Source: Myrica gale
Taxonomy: Eukaryota; Streptophyta; Magnoliopsida; Fagales; Myricaceae
Reading direction: 5' to 3'
NCBI GenBank assembly: GCA_963930655.1
Contig: OZ005604.1
Span: 9,868,001-9,932,000 of the forward strand
DNA: 64,000 nt
Within the stretch, counting starts at the first letter, position 1. Each line of letters starts with the position of its first letter. Shown piece after piece: positions 34,024 to 45,525 of this stretch. The notes under the pieces are model-generated. The model did no database searches. It saw only the letters and a program-made list of their open reading frames with translations, and was not told the DNA's origin. The translations under genes were made by a program, and so were the position numbers.

Positions 34024-35652
34024 TAACAGTCAAAAATAAGAAAAATATAACTTTGGGTATCTTATTATTCACCCTATATGATGTTTCCTTATTATATTAG
34101 GATTAGGAAAACCTCATTCGCATTTTTGTTACCTTTGGTCTTGATTTATCTTGCTTTGCCCATATTTTTCAGCCAAGGCGCCTAATTTGGTTCCGTTTGA
34201 ATATTATATTACTTAAACGTTATCGGTACAGGTACCTATGTCCATTTTTGCTATTTGGGGGTGTCAGTTATCACTCGGTAATCCGGCGGGTAACTGGTGC
34301 AGCAATTTTAAAAAAACATAAAAGCTAAAAAACCATAAAACGATGTCATTTTGATTTTTTAAGCAACCCCACTTGACACGCACCCCCTCTCTTTCCTAGG
34401 CCCAACCATCGCCTCTCTTTCGTCACCCGAGTCTCTATCAACAACGTCCAGGCCAAGGCTGCTCTTTACCGAGAAGCAGCAGGAGGATGGTCGCACCCTT
34501 ACCGACTAAAACATTCAGAGGTTGTCCACCCTCCACTTTGTCCTCCGTCATCTAAGTTTGAATCATGTTTAATTTTTGAAATTTGTCTCTTGAGAAAACA
34601 TTGCTACTATGTGTGCTCAAAACGTTAGATTATGTTGAATATTATGATTATTTTAAATAGTTGGATTTATGGATTATGTTTGAATATTTGATTAGTTTGG
34701 TTAGTTTGTGAATCTTTGATTATGTGGTTATATTAGTTTGACTATTTGGAATATGCATTAGTTTTTTTTTCTCTTGGCTTGAATTATGCACTAAACATTA
34801 GTAATTGTATGAAATTTATGGATTATGTTTGAATATTTGATTAGTTTGGTTTGTTTGTGAATCTTTGATTATGTGGTTATATTAGTTTGATTATTTGGAA
34901 TATGCATTAGTTTTTTTTTCTCTTGGCTTGAATTATGCACTAAACATTAGTAATTGTATGAAATTTTATTTCTCAAATTTGGATGGACAATGGACACTAC
35001 TCCAAGATCTACACCGCTCTCTACACCTAGGAGCACACCGATTTTTTCTCCTGCTCCTAGTCTTGGTGTCACGTCCCGTGACACTACTTACCCCCTAGGC
35101 TCACCTATAGTGATGGTATGCACACAAGCGAGGATTACAACATGAATTGATCCTATAAAATTCAGATGATTGACTTTGAAAAATTTTAGCGGAAACGTTT
35201 AACTAATAATAGTTTTGAACTTAGAAATATATTCAGACAAAAAATAATATGATGTGGAATTTTGATTGATTTATTTATTTATTTGAAAAGGTGACTCTTG
35301 AAATAATTCTTGAAGGTAAGAATTTTGACTTGAATAACGAAAATAAAATGAGATAATTAAGGAAATGGAATTCGAAATAACTTGGAAGTTAAAGTAATGA
35401 AATGAAAGTTAAGAAAATAAAATCAAATATGGCGTAAGGAAATAAATAGAATTAGAGAAAAAATTTCGAAAATATAAATACATGATTTCTCTAATGTCAC
35501 GGAGTTTTTTCTTTTACAAAAAAAAAATCTTTCACGGGGAATACAAAAGTAAAGAGAAGATAAGTATAAAAGCGGAAGCTGTCTAAAGCTTTTCGTACTA
35601 CAATGCTCATGATATACACTGTCAAAAGATCACACAACTAACTACACCAACA
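34024..35652. repeat. Segmental duplication, copy A (hAT 5' part + LTR)
   Basis: It matches 37613-39384 nearly base for base over several long stretches, starting at ttaacagtcaaaaataag and ending at ctacaccaacat. It includes a hAT-like 5' end and the first ~590 bp of a minus-strand gypsy LTR. Copy B carries an extra ~215-bp MITE that A lacks. Confidence 0.88.
34988..35066 (+). pseudogene. hAT transposase N-terminus, cut by an LTR
   Basis: A short frame reads MDTTPRSTPLSTPRSTPIF then SPAPSLG, the Thr/Ser/Pro-rich start seen in some hAT transposases. It stops where a minus-strand LTR begins at 35067. The same junction occurs in copy B (38793/38794), so the LTR insertion predates the duplication. 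The hAT call is inferred from composition and from terminal words near 34255; it is tentative. Confidence 0.4.
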
Positions 35653-36470
35653 TGTCTATAAACTTCGTCTCTTCGTTACCCTTCGTTGGCGAGGCCAGTG
35701 CGGAGGGACAATGTGCAGGAGGGTCAGATCTATATTAACTGGCCCAAAATCTTCCATACAGAGAAGAGAAAATATAGGTGAACCTCTGAGGTACCATTGG
35801 GGCTCGTACCCCACGTATACCTCGAGGGTTTCTGTCACTAGGTCTAGATCTTAATAATTAGGATATAAGGGTCTATCTCCAAAATGTGCTCGCTCAGAAA
35901 TATCTTTATCTGTCAGGTCCAATGTCCACAACAGTACATACAAAATAATAAACAAAGAAAATGGATGAGTTCTACTGACTCATTAAAGGGGGATAAGGAG
36001 AAATTGACATGCACCGATATAAAACAGAAGTAATAGAAATAGAGAAAAATCAACCATAGAGAAATATTCATAAGAAACCAATTAATGCAGTATGAGCGAT
36101 GTAATGTAGAATTAATGCATTCGTTTTCCGGTTATTTCACTTTCTTTATTTCTTTCTTTCTTTTTCCAATCTGGCAAAGGTGTCCTTGCTTTGCTCTATT
36201 TAACCCCCAGAGCCCGGGTTGTGCATCCCTCCTCTCCTCTAGGACTGTCTCGTGCCCCAGCATCAATACCCGGTTAGGCATGCATTGTTCTATCACATAG
36301 GGATACCAACCACTATCCTCTCAGTGGTGATTTGCACTATCCTACAGTGAGTGGTACCGTCACCAGATCTCAGAACCACCTCTGGGTATGAGTTTCATTT
36401 CAGTCAATAAAATTCTCATACCCATGATATGTTGATGCGATTTGACTTTTTGTATCCATCATCAATAATC
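35067..36470 (-). mobile_element. Gypsy LTR remnant, minus strand
   Basis: It starts (plus sense) TGTCACGTCCCGTG, the complement of an LTR 3' end. The block at 36190-36370 (ctatttaacccccagagc, ggtaccgtcacc) matches the same landmark in other gypsy LTRs of the window (1390-1640 and 61140-61290). The far end was not found, so 36470 is approximate and the LTR may be truncated by the Mutator-like element at ~36750. Confidence 0.65.
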
Positions 36471-36823
36471 AATCAAATCACCAAAAGAGATCAATGGAAT
36501 GCAACTTTTAAGTAATTAAAAGAGAGAAATATTAGCAAATCTATAATTTAAGTTCTAAACTTATTAATTTAAAAACTTGAACTTGCATGTCTTAAGTTCA
36601 CTATCTTTATATTATTAATCCATTTTTAGTCACTTTATTCCATTTTTAGTCCCTTGTTACTAAGTATATATTTAAATGGCTTTCTAAAGATTTCAATAGT
36701 ACTAAACTATTTTTATTTAATTACCCTTTTTGATTAATTGATTAAAAATCATATTAAACCTAGAAAATTTTGCTTTTTAGTTACTAGGTTTTTAGCCTTT
36801 TTCAGTTTTAGTTATAAAACTTA

Positions 36824-36991
36824 GGTTATGTTTGTGTTGAAAAATTTTTGGTATTGGGTTTAGTGAAAAAGTGAAGAAATAGGTACTTTTTATATTTTTT
36901 GTAATTTTTATGGGAGAGAGAAAGATTATATTGTAGTATTTTATTGTGAGTTGGTGAAATATTTTGTGAAATTTTTGGTGCAAACGCACCC
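36824..36991 (+). mobile_element. MITE inserted in the left inverted end
   Basis: It begins GGTTATGTTTGTGTTG and ends GGTGCAAACGCACCC. The opposite inverted end (41860-41960) runs through the equivalent position without it. The same family forms the nested pair at 48239-48593. Confidence 0.75.
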
Positions 36992-37356
36992 TTAATATTT
37001 TGACTTTTTAGTCATTGATCTTTCCATACTCTAAATAAATATTACAGTAGTTACCTTCCATTAATTAGACTAACGGAATAATTCTCCATGTCAGCCCACC
37101 ATTTGAATTGAATTAGCTTAAAAGACCAGTAGCTCCCACCCTACTAAATGAAGCTGTGTGCGTTTCGTTCCCTTATAGACCAACGTTACCTTTGGCCCCG
37201 CATATCTCTTTCTGCATAATCATATCCCTTTTGTAAACCCTAGAACAGAAGGAGCTGGAAATGGAGGGGGGAGGACTACTGCGACGTGAAAGATCTCTGG
37301 TTATTCCCTTGATTTGATTGGCCTTACTGATGTTTCTCTTGTCCCTACAGACATTC

Positions 37357-37515
37357 TAAATTGTGATTCAATTTTATGAAGTAACGATTGCAAGGGAAAA
37401 AAAGATCACCCATCCAAACCCCTATTGAGCCCGCAATTTTTCGTTTTGTTGTTGCTGAAAAGCTGGAAATGCGAGATAGATGCTACTACAGTAGGACATG
37501 ACAGCAAGCGAAGAT
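37357..37515 (+). repeat. Direct repeat C, left copy
   Basis: About 160 bp starting taaattgtgattcaatttta, repeated with few changes at 39385-39545. The two copies bracket duplication copy B. Right after a pyrimidine-rich ccctacag (37342-37349) this copy looks like the start of an exon, but no coding frame could be followed. Confidence 0.8.
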
Positions 37516-37612
37516 GCGAAGATGCTATTGACAATAAAGATTAAAAGGTAGTTATATGGGTAATGAAAATTGAACTAGTAAAAAAGTTGAAAACAAAATT
37601 TTGACGAGAAAT

Positions 37613-39384
37613 TTTAACAGTCAAAAATAAGAAAATAAAACTTTGGGTATCTTATTATTCACCCTATATGATGTTTCCTTATTATATTAGGATTAGGAAA
37701 ACCTCATTCGCATTTTTGTTACCTTTGGTCTTGATTTATCTTGCTTTGCCCTTATTTTTCAGCCAAGGCGCCTAATTTGGTTCTTGAATATTATCTTATT
37801 TAAAGTCGGTTATCGGTACAGGTACATATGTCCATTTTTGCAATTTAGGGGTGTCAGTTATCACTCGGTAATCCGGCGGGTAACTGGTACACCAAATTTT
37901 TTTAAAAATAAAAACTAAAAAAACCTTATAACGACACCCTCTCTCTCCTAGGCCCAACCATCGCCTCTCCTTCGTCACCCGAGTCTCCATCAACAATGTC
38001 CAGGCCAAGGCTGCTCTTTACTGAGAAGCAGCAAGAGTATCAAGAAAAAAAAAAAAGAGAAGCAGCAAGAGTACGATCGCACCTTTGCCGATGCGTAGTA
38101 AAATTTTGGTCACTTAAAATTTTATCATCATTACAAAATACTCTTTATTCTCTCTTTTTCATCAATTTTCATATATTTTTTTACTTTTTCACCACATTCA
38201 ATAAACTTTTTCACTTTTTCACCAAGTTTTTCAATCTCTCTCTACACTTTTTATCAACTTCAATACCTAAAATTTTAACCACCCTAAAATTTTGTTTCTC
38301 AAACACACCCTGAAACATTCAGAGGTTGTCCACCCTCGACTTTGTCCTCCGTCATCGTGGTGGTCTTTGAAGCTTTGGCCCCTGAACTCTTTAAAATATA
38401 TATTATCTACGTTTGAATCATGTTTAATTTTTGAAGTTTGTCTCTTGAGAAAACATTGCTACTATGTGTGCTCAAAACGTTAGATTATGTTGAATATTAT
38501 TATTATTTTAAATAGTTGGATTTATGGATTATGTTTGAATATTTGATTATGTTGAATAGTTATTTGATTAGTTTGGTTAGTTTGTGAATCTTTGATTATA
38601 TGGTTATATTAGTTTGATCATTTGGAATATGCATTAGTTTTTTTTCTCTTGGCTTGGATTATGCACTAAACATTAGTAATTGTATGAAATTTTATTTCTC
38701 AAATTTGGATGGACAATGGACACTACTCCAGGATCTACACCGCTCTCTACACCTAGGAGCACACCGAATTTTTTCTCTTGCTCCTAGTCTTGGTGTCACG
38801 TCCCGTGCTAGTACTTACCCCCTAGGCTCACTATATGGTATGCACACAAGCGGAGATTACAACACGAATTGATCCTATAAAGTTCTTATGATTGGCTTGA
38901 AAAAAGTTTAGCGGAAACGATTAATTAATAATAGTTTTAAACTTAGAAATATATTCAAACAAAAAATAACATGTTGTGGAATATTGATTGATTGATTGGT
39001 TTATTTATTTGAAAAAGTGACTCTTGAAATAATTTTGGAAGGTAAGAATTTTGACTTGAATAACAAAAATAAAATGAGATGATTAAGGAAATGGAATTAG
39101 AAAATAACTTGGAAGTTAAAGTAATGAAATGAAAGTTAAGAAAATCAAATCAAATATGGCGTAAGGAAAGAAATAGAATAAGAGAAAAATTTTGAAAATA
39201 TAAATACATGATTTCTCTAAGATCACACAGTTTTCTTTTTTACAAAACAAAATCTTTCACGAGGAATACAAAAGTAAAGAAAAGATAAGTATAAAAGCAA
39301 AAGTTGTCTAAAGCTTTTCGTACTACAATGCTCGTGATCTACACTGACAAAAAAAAAAAGATCGCACAACTACCTACACCAACA
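37613..39384. repeat. Segmental duplication, copy B
   Basis: Second copy of 34024-35652, with the same order of hAT-like start, Ser/Thr/Pro coding scrap and minus-strand LTR (from 38794). It differs by a MITE at ~38098-38312 and small indels. It ends abruptly at direct repeat C' (39385). Confidence 0.88.
38098..38312. mobile_element. MITE present only in duplication copy B
   Basis: AT-rich, with ttaaaatttta words at both ends and repeated ctttttcacc in the middle, ending tctcaaacacaccc. Copy A passes from gaccgac-like sequence straight to aaacattcagaggttg (34507-34520), giving an empty site. Family related to 19177-19393. Confidence 0.75.
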
Positions 39385-39545
39385 TAAATTGTGATTCAAT
39401 TTTATGAAGTAACGATTGCAAGGGAAAAAAAAAGATCACCTATCCAAACCTCTGTTGAGCACGCAATTTTTCGTTTTGTGGATGCTGAAAAGTTGGAAAT
39501 GCGAGATAGATTTACTGCAGTAGGACATGACAACAAGCAAAGATC
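39385..39545 (+). repeat. Direct repeat C', right copy
   Basis: Second copy of 37357-37515, starting taaattgtgattc. It is followed by a 75-codon open frame (39527-39754) with no recognised domain; this may be a captured exon or chance. Confidence 0.8.
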
Positions 39546-40800
39546 TGAACCCCCTGTTTAACATCGAACTAGATGGTCTCATCTATTATAGGAATTCCGA
39601 AAGCAAGAGTCTTGCTCGTTCCTGTTCTAGCACTTCAGATCATGTCACGCCCTTGCATTGCTGGTTCCAGCACAGCCCTCTATGCAGAAGAGAAAGCAAA
39701 TGTTTTGTATTCACATTTCTCTGTTTTCTCTCGACTTCCAATTTCAATATTTGACAGGATCAAGAAGTGTAAGAATAATGCTCTAAAAATTATTTGTCTA
39801 AATAATAGTTATTTAGATGTCACATGTTTGTAGAAAAGTCATGCCAATGATTAATGAATCAAAAGCGGGAAGTATGACTATTCGGTTCCTTGTTCACTTG
39901 ATATTTTGTTATGGACCGATGTACACAATGATGTACGGTAGGTCTACACTTGTTGTGCTTCTATTTGATAAGATGATGGACTTCGTCATTGAGGTAATGA
40001 CCTTAAGCAAACGAGTGAGTGTAATGTAAGAGAACATACACTGAACGAGATCAAATATGAATAGCTTCTGGAAGTGATCACTGATGTTGAGAAGGTATTC
40101 AACAAAATTGATTTATTGTATCCTTAGACCTGAGAGGTTTAGACGGATCTATTTGTTGTGTACTTGTACTTTGACAGAGTCATTTGATGATGATCTTTCT
40201 AGGTCAAAGATTTTATATAACATTGGGTCTTGTATGTAATAAATGAGTTTGTATATATGCTCAATAAAGAATCCACCAGTCTCTTGATGAGACAGTATAT
40301 TCAAAATATCTGTATAGGGATTGGACTAGAAAAGAATCCATTGGCCAATGATATTTTGTGAAAATATTTTTTAAAATTAATATATATTATATATTTATTT
40401 GTGAAATTATTTTGAAAACAATTGATAGTCCAACTAGTTACAGATCTTGAATTAAGAATTATCTGAGTTAGGGACTTAATCGTTGATATGATTTCGGTCC
40501 TATTGACTCATGTGGAATATAGTGTGGTGGACGAATAAATAAACGAATAATTGTTAGCAGAAGGGATTTCATAAATCAATCTCAAATACTCGGGAGTAAA
40601 TTGTGATATGTTAACGGACATGATCACAATTAATAGAAGCCTAAAATTAGGAATATAAGAATATAAGAGAGTAAATGGAAAAAGTTTTTCGATGTGATCC
40701 GACGGCCGAGATCTGAGATTTCTAACAATCACACGCTATATCACAACTAGGGTTTAGAAAAAGACTATAAAATAGCTTTTTTCTAGACAATTGACCATTA

Positions 40801-41245
40801 TGATTTTGAGAAACCCTGTAACGGCTGTGGCGGCGTACTCAATTTCTAACAGAGACTTATTGCAATCGTCTATGGCGGCGTACTCGACTCAAGACGACAA
40901 CGGGGCCCTGAAATCCAAGGGCCCGAATATAGCATGGAAGTCCAACACTTGCCTACGTCCACCCCAAGGCTATTGATTTTGAGAAACCATGTAACAGCTG
41001 TGGCGGCGTACTCAATTTCTAACAGAGACTTATTACAATCGTCTATGGCGGCGTACTCGACTCAAGACGACAACGGGGCCCTGAAATCCAAGGGCCCGAA
41101 TATAGCATGGAAGTCCAACACTTGCCTACGTCCACCCCCAAGGCTATTGATTTTGAGAAACCCTTTAACGGCTGTGGCGGCGTACTCGACTCAAGACGAC
41201 AACGGGACCCTGAAATCCAAGGGCCCGACTATAGCATGGAAGTCC
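40801..41245 (+). repeat. 173-bp tandem repeat, 2.6 copies, with open frame
   Basis: Unit 1 is 40801-40973 (173 bp), unit 2 is 40974-41147 (174 bp) and unit 3 is 41148-41245 (98 bp). Each begins tgattttgagaaacc and ends near gcatggaagtcc. Unit 3 lacks ~46 bp bounded by the direct repeat ggcggcgtactc, as expected from slippage or recombination between those words. The units are GC-richer than their surroundings and stay open in frame: AAYSTQDDNGALKSKGPNIAW is the translated core, shown here one residue over a block. A splice-like tgtttcag at 41329-41336 is followed by a short open stretch to a stop near 41405. Probably a duplicated exon of a captured gene; the gene is not recognised. Confidence 0.7.
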
Positions 41246-42239
41246 GTGACTTTTTGAAAGATCAGATGGTGATGTTGGAATTATATAGGCGTAGCAGATT
41301 TTGTGACCACCGCTTATGAGTTATGAATTTGTTTCAGAAGGATGGTGGTGATGGTTTCGAAAGAAGAGTAGGTCAAGGAGGAGAGAGTCTTCCTGGAAAT
41401 GTATAATTGAAGAAAACCTTTCTAATATAAGCTCTTAATTCTAACGATACTGGCCTCCATTTTTTTGTAACTGGAAGCTGTAAAGAATTTTAGTAACAAA
41501 AATGAGTACAAAACTGCAGATCTCCGGTGGTTCCCTAGAACATAAAGAGGTGGAAACACACCGTTCAGTTTGAGTGTCTTATCCAATTTTTTTTAAAAGT
41601 CAGGTTATCACACGGTTTATGTTGAAAAAAAAGGCATGCTGAAGCTGCTTACCTTTCGACACCCATTGCTTCACATAGTTTTGGAACACACAGCTTCATT
41701 TAGTAGGATGGGAGCTACTGACCGTTTAAGCTAATTCGGTTCAAATGGTGGCTGACGTGGAAATGAGTTGCTTGCATGGAAAATAGAGGCTAACGTGAAA
41801 AATTATTTCGTTAGTCTAACTGACGGAAGGTAACGACTGGACTATTTTTTTTCAAGTATGGAAAGATCAAGGACTAAAAATTGAAACATTAAATTTTATG
41901 ACTAAAAATGAAAATGAGTGAAAATCTAATGACTAAATAACAAATTTCCCTCAAACCTAATAAGTCAGTTATATTATCACATTAGGCCTTGTGTGTTTGA
42001 GTCTCATGTGAATTAGTTTAGGGTTATAATTTATACCTTAAGTTCCTAATAATTAATTCCATAATAATCATAAGTCTAAAATCTGGTCTTGGACATTTTT
42101 AACCCTATCTTTTTAAAAAAATACCGTAACTGCCCCAGGTGCTTCCAAGGGTAATTCGTTCATTTCCACTTATCAAGATTAGCTGAAATTTTTAGTGTAA
42201 GACATATAATTATTAAACTACATATTTGGACAGCTTGGT

Positions 42240-42960
42240 GCCCAAATCCTGGTCGGACGTTGCCTGCCGGAGTGGGCAGCAACTAGTTGGCCGCTGGCCT
42301 GCTGTGCCCTCCCAATGGGCACAAGCGACGCCCAACATAAGATGCTGGGTCACCCGCTTGGGCCAAATCTAGGAAACTTGTTCTTGCATGTAAATAAGTC
42401 AAAAAGAATAGCCAATAAACAAGCTCCATATAGTCGGCTAAAGAAGAGAGAGAAGTAAAAGCAACAAGAGATAACATGGCATTAACTGCAAAATACATGT
42501 GCAATTCGGCCAAGACATGTGTGCATTACTTGAATGTAAGATAAAAATATAATTGAAGTGTAAGATTAAAAGCAAATAAATTAAGAGCATAATATACATT
42601 AAAATTCAGTTATAACCTTAAGAGAATTAATAAAATGTTAATTAAGGATCATGAAACATGCTACTTACTATGAAACAAAGCAAGAGATAAAATATCATTT
42701 TGAAAGACTCTTTAATAAATTAAATCCCCTCATGTAACTAGTGACAAAATATTCACAAGTATCAAGCTCAATAAGCTCAATAAGAAATAATATAAAAACA
42801 AATGCAACTACTAAATTTTCACAATTAAGAGAATTAAAAAATGTGCAAAACAAGTATATAAAAAATAATGTAAGCTCAAGAAATACAGCATTTAAAAAAG
42901 AAAACTCTCATTAGCAATATATATATATATAAGATATGTTTCAAACGAGTGGAAAAAAAA
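42240..42960. other. Non-coding DNA with a GC-rich patch
   Basis: The stretch 42240-42370 is much GC-richer than its surroundings (cccgcttgggcc, gtgccctcccaatgggc) and may be an old LTR piece. The rest is A-rich and featureless. No gene recognised. Confidence 0.35.
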
Positions 42961-43101
42961 CAAGGGAGGGGCCCTACACTTGGAGGTACTCCGATAAAGT
43001 CTACACCTACGATTCCATCATAATAAGCCTCATACCCTACTTGCACATCTACACTAGCCACTGTGGAACAAGGGGGTGTGGGAACTACTAGTGGTCATCC
43101 T

Positions 43102-44139
43102 AGAAGTAAAAGGTTAGAATGAAGTTCGGTCTAGAAAACCTATGTCCACTATGAAAACCCTCTATTACTGTATTTTGTATTATGAGTGCATACATATTAC
43201 AAGTTGAACGTCTCTATCTATAAAAGCAAATACAAAGCATGATAGAAAAGTATTTCTATATTTAAATTTGAATCTCTACATTCAAAACTTGAATAGCTGA
43301 GATTTGATAATGATATCACATTTAAACTCGATATCATGATAATAATAATATCATATCAAATCTTGTAGATTTGATTATGATATTATTTATAATATCCTCC
43401 CTCAAACACAAGATGGAGAAATATGAAATTGTGTGTTTGAAAAACAGACTGATTGGACCTTGAAATCATAGGCACACGATCCTTGCTCCCTTGCTGAACA
43501 TATTGCTCCTTTTGTTTTGTTTTGTTTTTTTAATTTTATCGTACCTTGAAATCATAGGCACACGACCTTGAAGAATGACTAAAAGTGATCGGACCTTGAA
43601 ATCATAAGCACTCGACCCTTTCCAAACATATCTAAAGCTCTATCTTTTTTTTTTCTCTCTTTCACTCACCTATTTTTTTCTCTCATCACAAATGGTTTGT
43701 ATAAGTACAATGAAGGTGGATATTCACCAGTGAGATAGATCTTAACTCTTTGCAAGAGCACGAACATTTAAACGAAGAGTGTCAAACTTTGCCTACATTT
43801 AAGGATGCAGAAGACATGTTCTGTTGCTCTGATACCAAGAAGAAAAAGTTAGAATGAAGAGGGGAGAAAAATAGTAATAAGAGACCTACGTCCACTATGA
43901 AAGCCCTCTATGACTGTATTTTGTATTATGAGTGCATATAGATTACAAGTTGAAGGTCTCTATTTATAGAGCCAATACAAAGTATGATAGGAAAATATTC
44001 CTACATTTAAATTTGAATCTCTACATTCAAAACTTGAATATATGAGATTTGATAACGATATCATATTTAAACTCGATATCGTGATAACAATAATATCATA
44101 TCAAATCTTGTAGATTTGATTATGATATTATTTTTAATA
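43102..44139 (-). mobile_element. TRIM-type miniature LTR retrotransposon
   Basis: Two direct repeats of ~295-300 bp (43102-43395 and 43838-44139) enclose ~440 bp. On the minus strand the right repeat is followed at once by TGGTATCAGAGC (43837-43826), the initiator-Met tRNA primer site. The left repeat is preceded by the purine tract TTGAGGGAGG (43405-43396). There is no coding capacity, and the total is ~1.04 kb. The flanking 5-mers do not match cleanly. Confidence 0.82.
43457..43615. repeat. Thrice-repeated ~22-bp motif inside the TRIM
   Basis: ACCTTGAAATCATAGGCACA, followed by CGA, occurs near 43462 and 43543, with a variant (ataagcactcga) near 43594. Spacing is irregular. Function unknown; it may serve packaging or dimerisation, which is speculation. 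Confidence 0.7.
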
Positions 44140-44889
44140 ATTCACCTCTTCCTAAGAGAAGGAAAATTGCTAATCCATCTGATGTAGGGAATCACTACAC
44201 GAGATTGCCCATTGTTGAAAGGCCTCAATGTAAGTGTAACTACTGTGGTAATTCATTAGGGTGTCATCATAGGCGTAATGAAACTTCGTTGTTGAAACAA
44301 CATTTGAACTCATGCACAATGTATAAAAGGAAAAACTCTCAAAAGGATATAAGCCAATCTTTTTTATGTTAGAATTGCAAAGTCAATACAGTTGGTAATT
44401 TTCGGGTTGTTGTGTTTGATGATAATAAGATTAGGAGAAAGATGAAGAAGATGGTTATATTAGATGCAGGTCTATTTAGCGTTATATAGAAGGATGAGTT
44501 TGTAGAGTTTATTCATGATCTTGTGCTCCAGTTTAGGATTTCGTTCTGTTTCACAATTATGAGAGATTGCATGCAATTGTATTTGGCGGAGAAGGGTGTG
44601 TTGAAAACTACCATGTAAAGTAACATTTTCAGGGTTTGCTTCACAACTGATACTTGGACATCAATTTAGAATATGAATTATGTGTGTGTTACTGCTCACT
44701 TTGTTGATTGCGGTTGGAACTTACATAAAAGAATCTTGTCATTCCGTCGTGTGCAATCATAAAGGGGCAGCAATCGCGAAAGAGCTTGCAGATTGTATGT
44801 TTGAGTGGGGGATCAAGAAAGTTCTAACAATCACAGTGATAACGCTTCAACAAATGATTGAGCCATTGACCAATTGAATAGGAAGCAAT

Positions 44890-45525
44890 TGTTAGCATTC
44901 CCACTTGCCCAAAGCAAGATTGTTTGTGGACTTGAGTTCATCCATATGAAAACTAGCCGTTAGAGTTGTCTGTCAAAACGAGTCGGTCGATCGTACATGA
45001 ACCGATCGACCGCTTAAAGTTACCGTTACCCAACGGTCATAATGTTAGAATCAGAACGACTATATTTTCAAAAACAACCGGTCGACCGCTTTACCAGTCG
45101 TCGACCTCCTTAACTTAAGCACATGATCTGGTTCATTTAAAACCACATTTTTTACAACTGAAACACCCAATTTTAAAGAAAAACTTCCTCATAAGTATAT
45201 AAAAGGTTTAGGGGTTTGATTGAAGTGTTTTGAAACCATTTAAAAACATGCTGATCTTTCAAGCAAGAGGTAAAACAGTTTATGCACGTTTTGAAATATA
45301 TTCAATTGTGATTCAAATCCTTGTCAAAAGTGAAACTAAGAGTTACAAGGTTTATACCCTAAGGTCTTGAATCTTCGATTTTGGACTCTTTGCATCTTCT
45401 AGATCTTCAATCTTCTAGTCTTTGGCTCTTTGATGAAAATGATTTTGTCTTTGAAGATGTCCATTTTATAAATTTAATCCATTTATTGAAATCATCAAAA
45501 TATCGATTGCGCACAAAAGCCAACA
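44890..45525 (+). mobile_element. Copia-type LTR inserted in the hAT remnant
   Basis: It runs from TGTTAGC at 44890 to GCCAACA at 45525 (636 bp) and has copia LTR character: a palindromic GGTCGATCG/GGTCGACCG cassette (44972-45095), a tatataaaagg promoter-like word near 45197 and a tail of CT-rich leader. The flanks gcaat and ggtgg do not match, so it may be one LTR of a rearranged element. Confidence 0.6.

Larger units (their letters stand above)
36750..41975. mobile_element. Mutator-like element with long inverted ends, non-autonomous
   Basis: About 180 bp at 37000-37160 and its outward extension to ~36765 is the inverted complement of 41687-41960. Shared words include ttgatctttccatact, gttaccttcc, ccaccatttgaa and actaaatgaagctgtgtg. 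The left end contains a MITE (36824-36991) that the right end lacks. Long inverted repeats of this kind are typical of Mutator-like elements. The ~4.5 kb interior has no transposase. It holds a leader-like segment (37180-37330), duplicated material and a tandem repeat. Outer limits are approximate and no 9-bp duplication could be fixed. Confidence 0.65.
42960..44889 (+). pseudogene. hAT transposase remnant with BED zinc finger, split by a TRIM
   Basis: After the TRIM the frame reads PLPKRRKIANPSD, then CKCNYCG and, 18 residues on, SLLKQHLNSC, a BED-type Cys/His finger. It continues with FRVCFTTDTWTS, NYVCVTAHFVD, the LHKRILSF block and, after frameshifts, a DNAS-ND-AI block: the core of an Ac/RICESLEEPER-like hAT transposase. 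Stops near 44370, 44490 and 44620 and several shifts kill it. Left of the TRIM, 42985-43100 reads as a Ser/Thr/Pro-rich stretch ending TTSGHP that would join PLPKRRK across the insertion. The remnant ends where a copia LTR begins (44890). Confidence 0.82.

Noticed and set aside
34430-34520. Short coding-like stretch (NNVQAKAALY) in both duplication copies
   Set aside because: No family could be named and copy B has a stop in it; left as part of the repeat.
40508-40732. Minus-strand 74-codon frame
   Set aside because: AT-rich, no domain, inside the Mutator-like element.
44885-44960. Continuation of the hAT transposase past 44890 (a frame ending GLEFIHMK looks similar to the GEF-HM motif)
   Set aside because: The same stretch fits the start of a copia LTR (TGTTAGC to GCCAACA). 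The resemblance could be chance, so the hAT limit was set at 44889.
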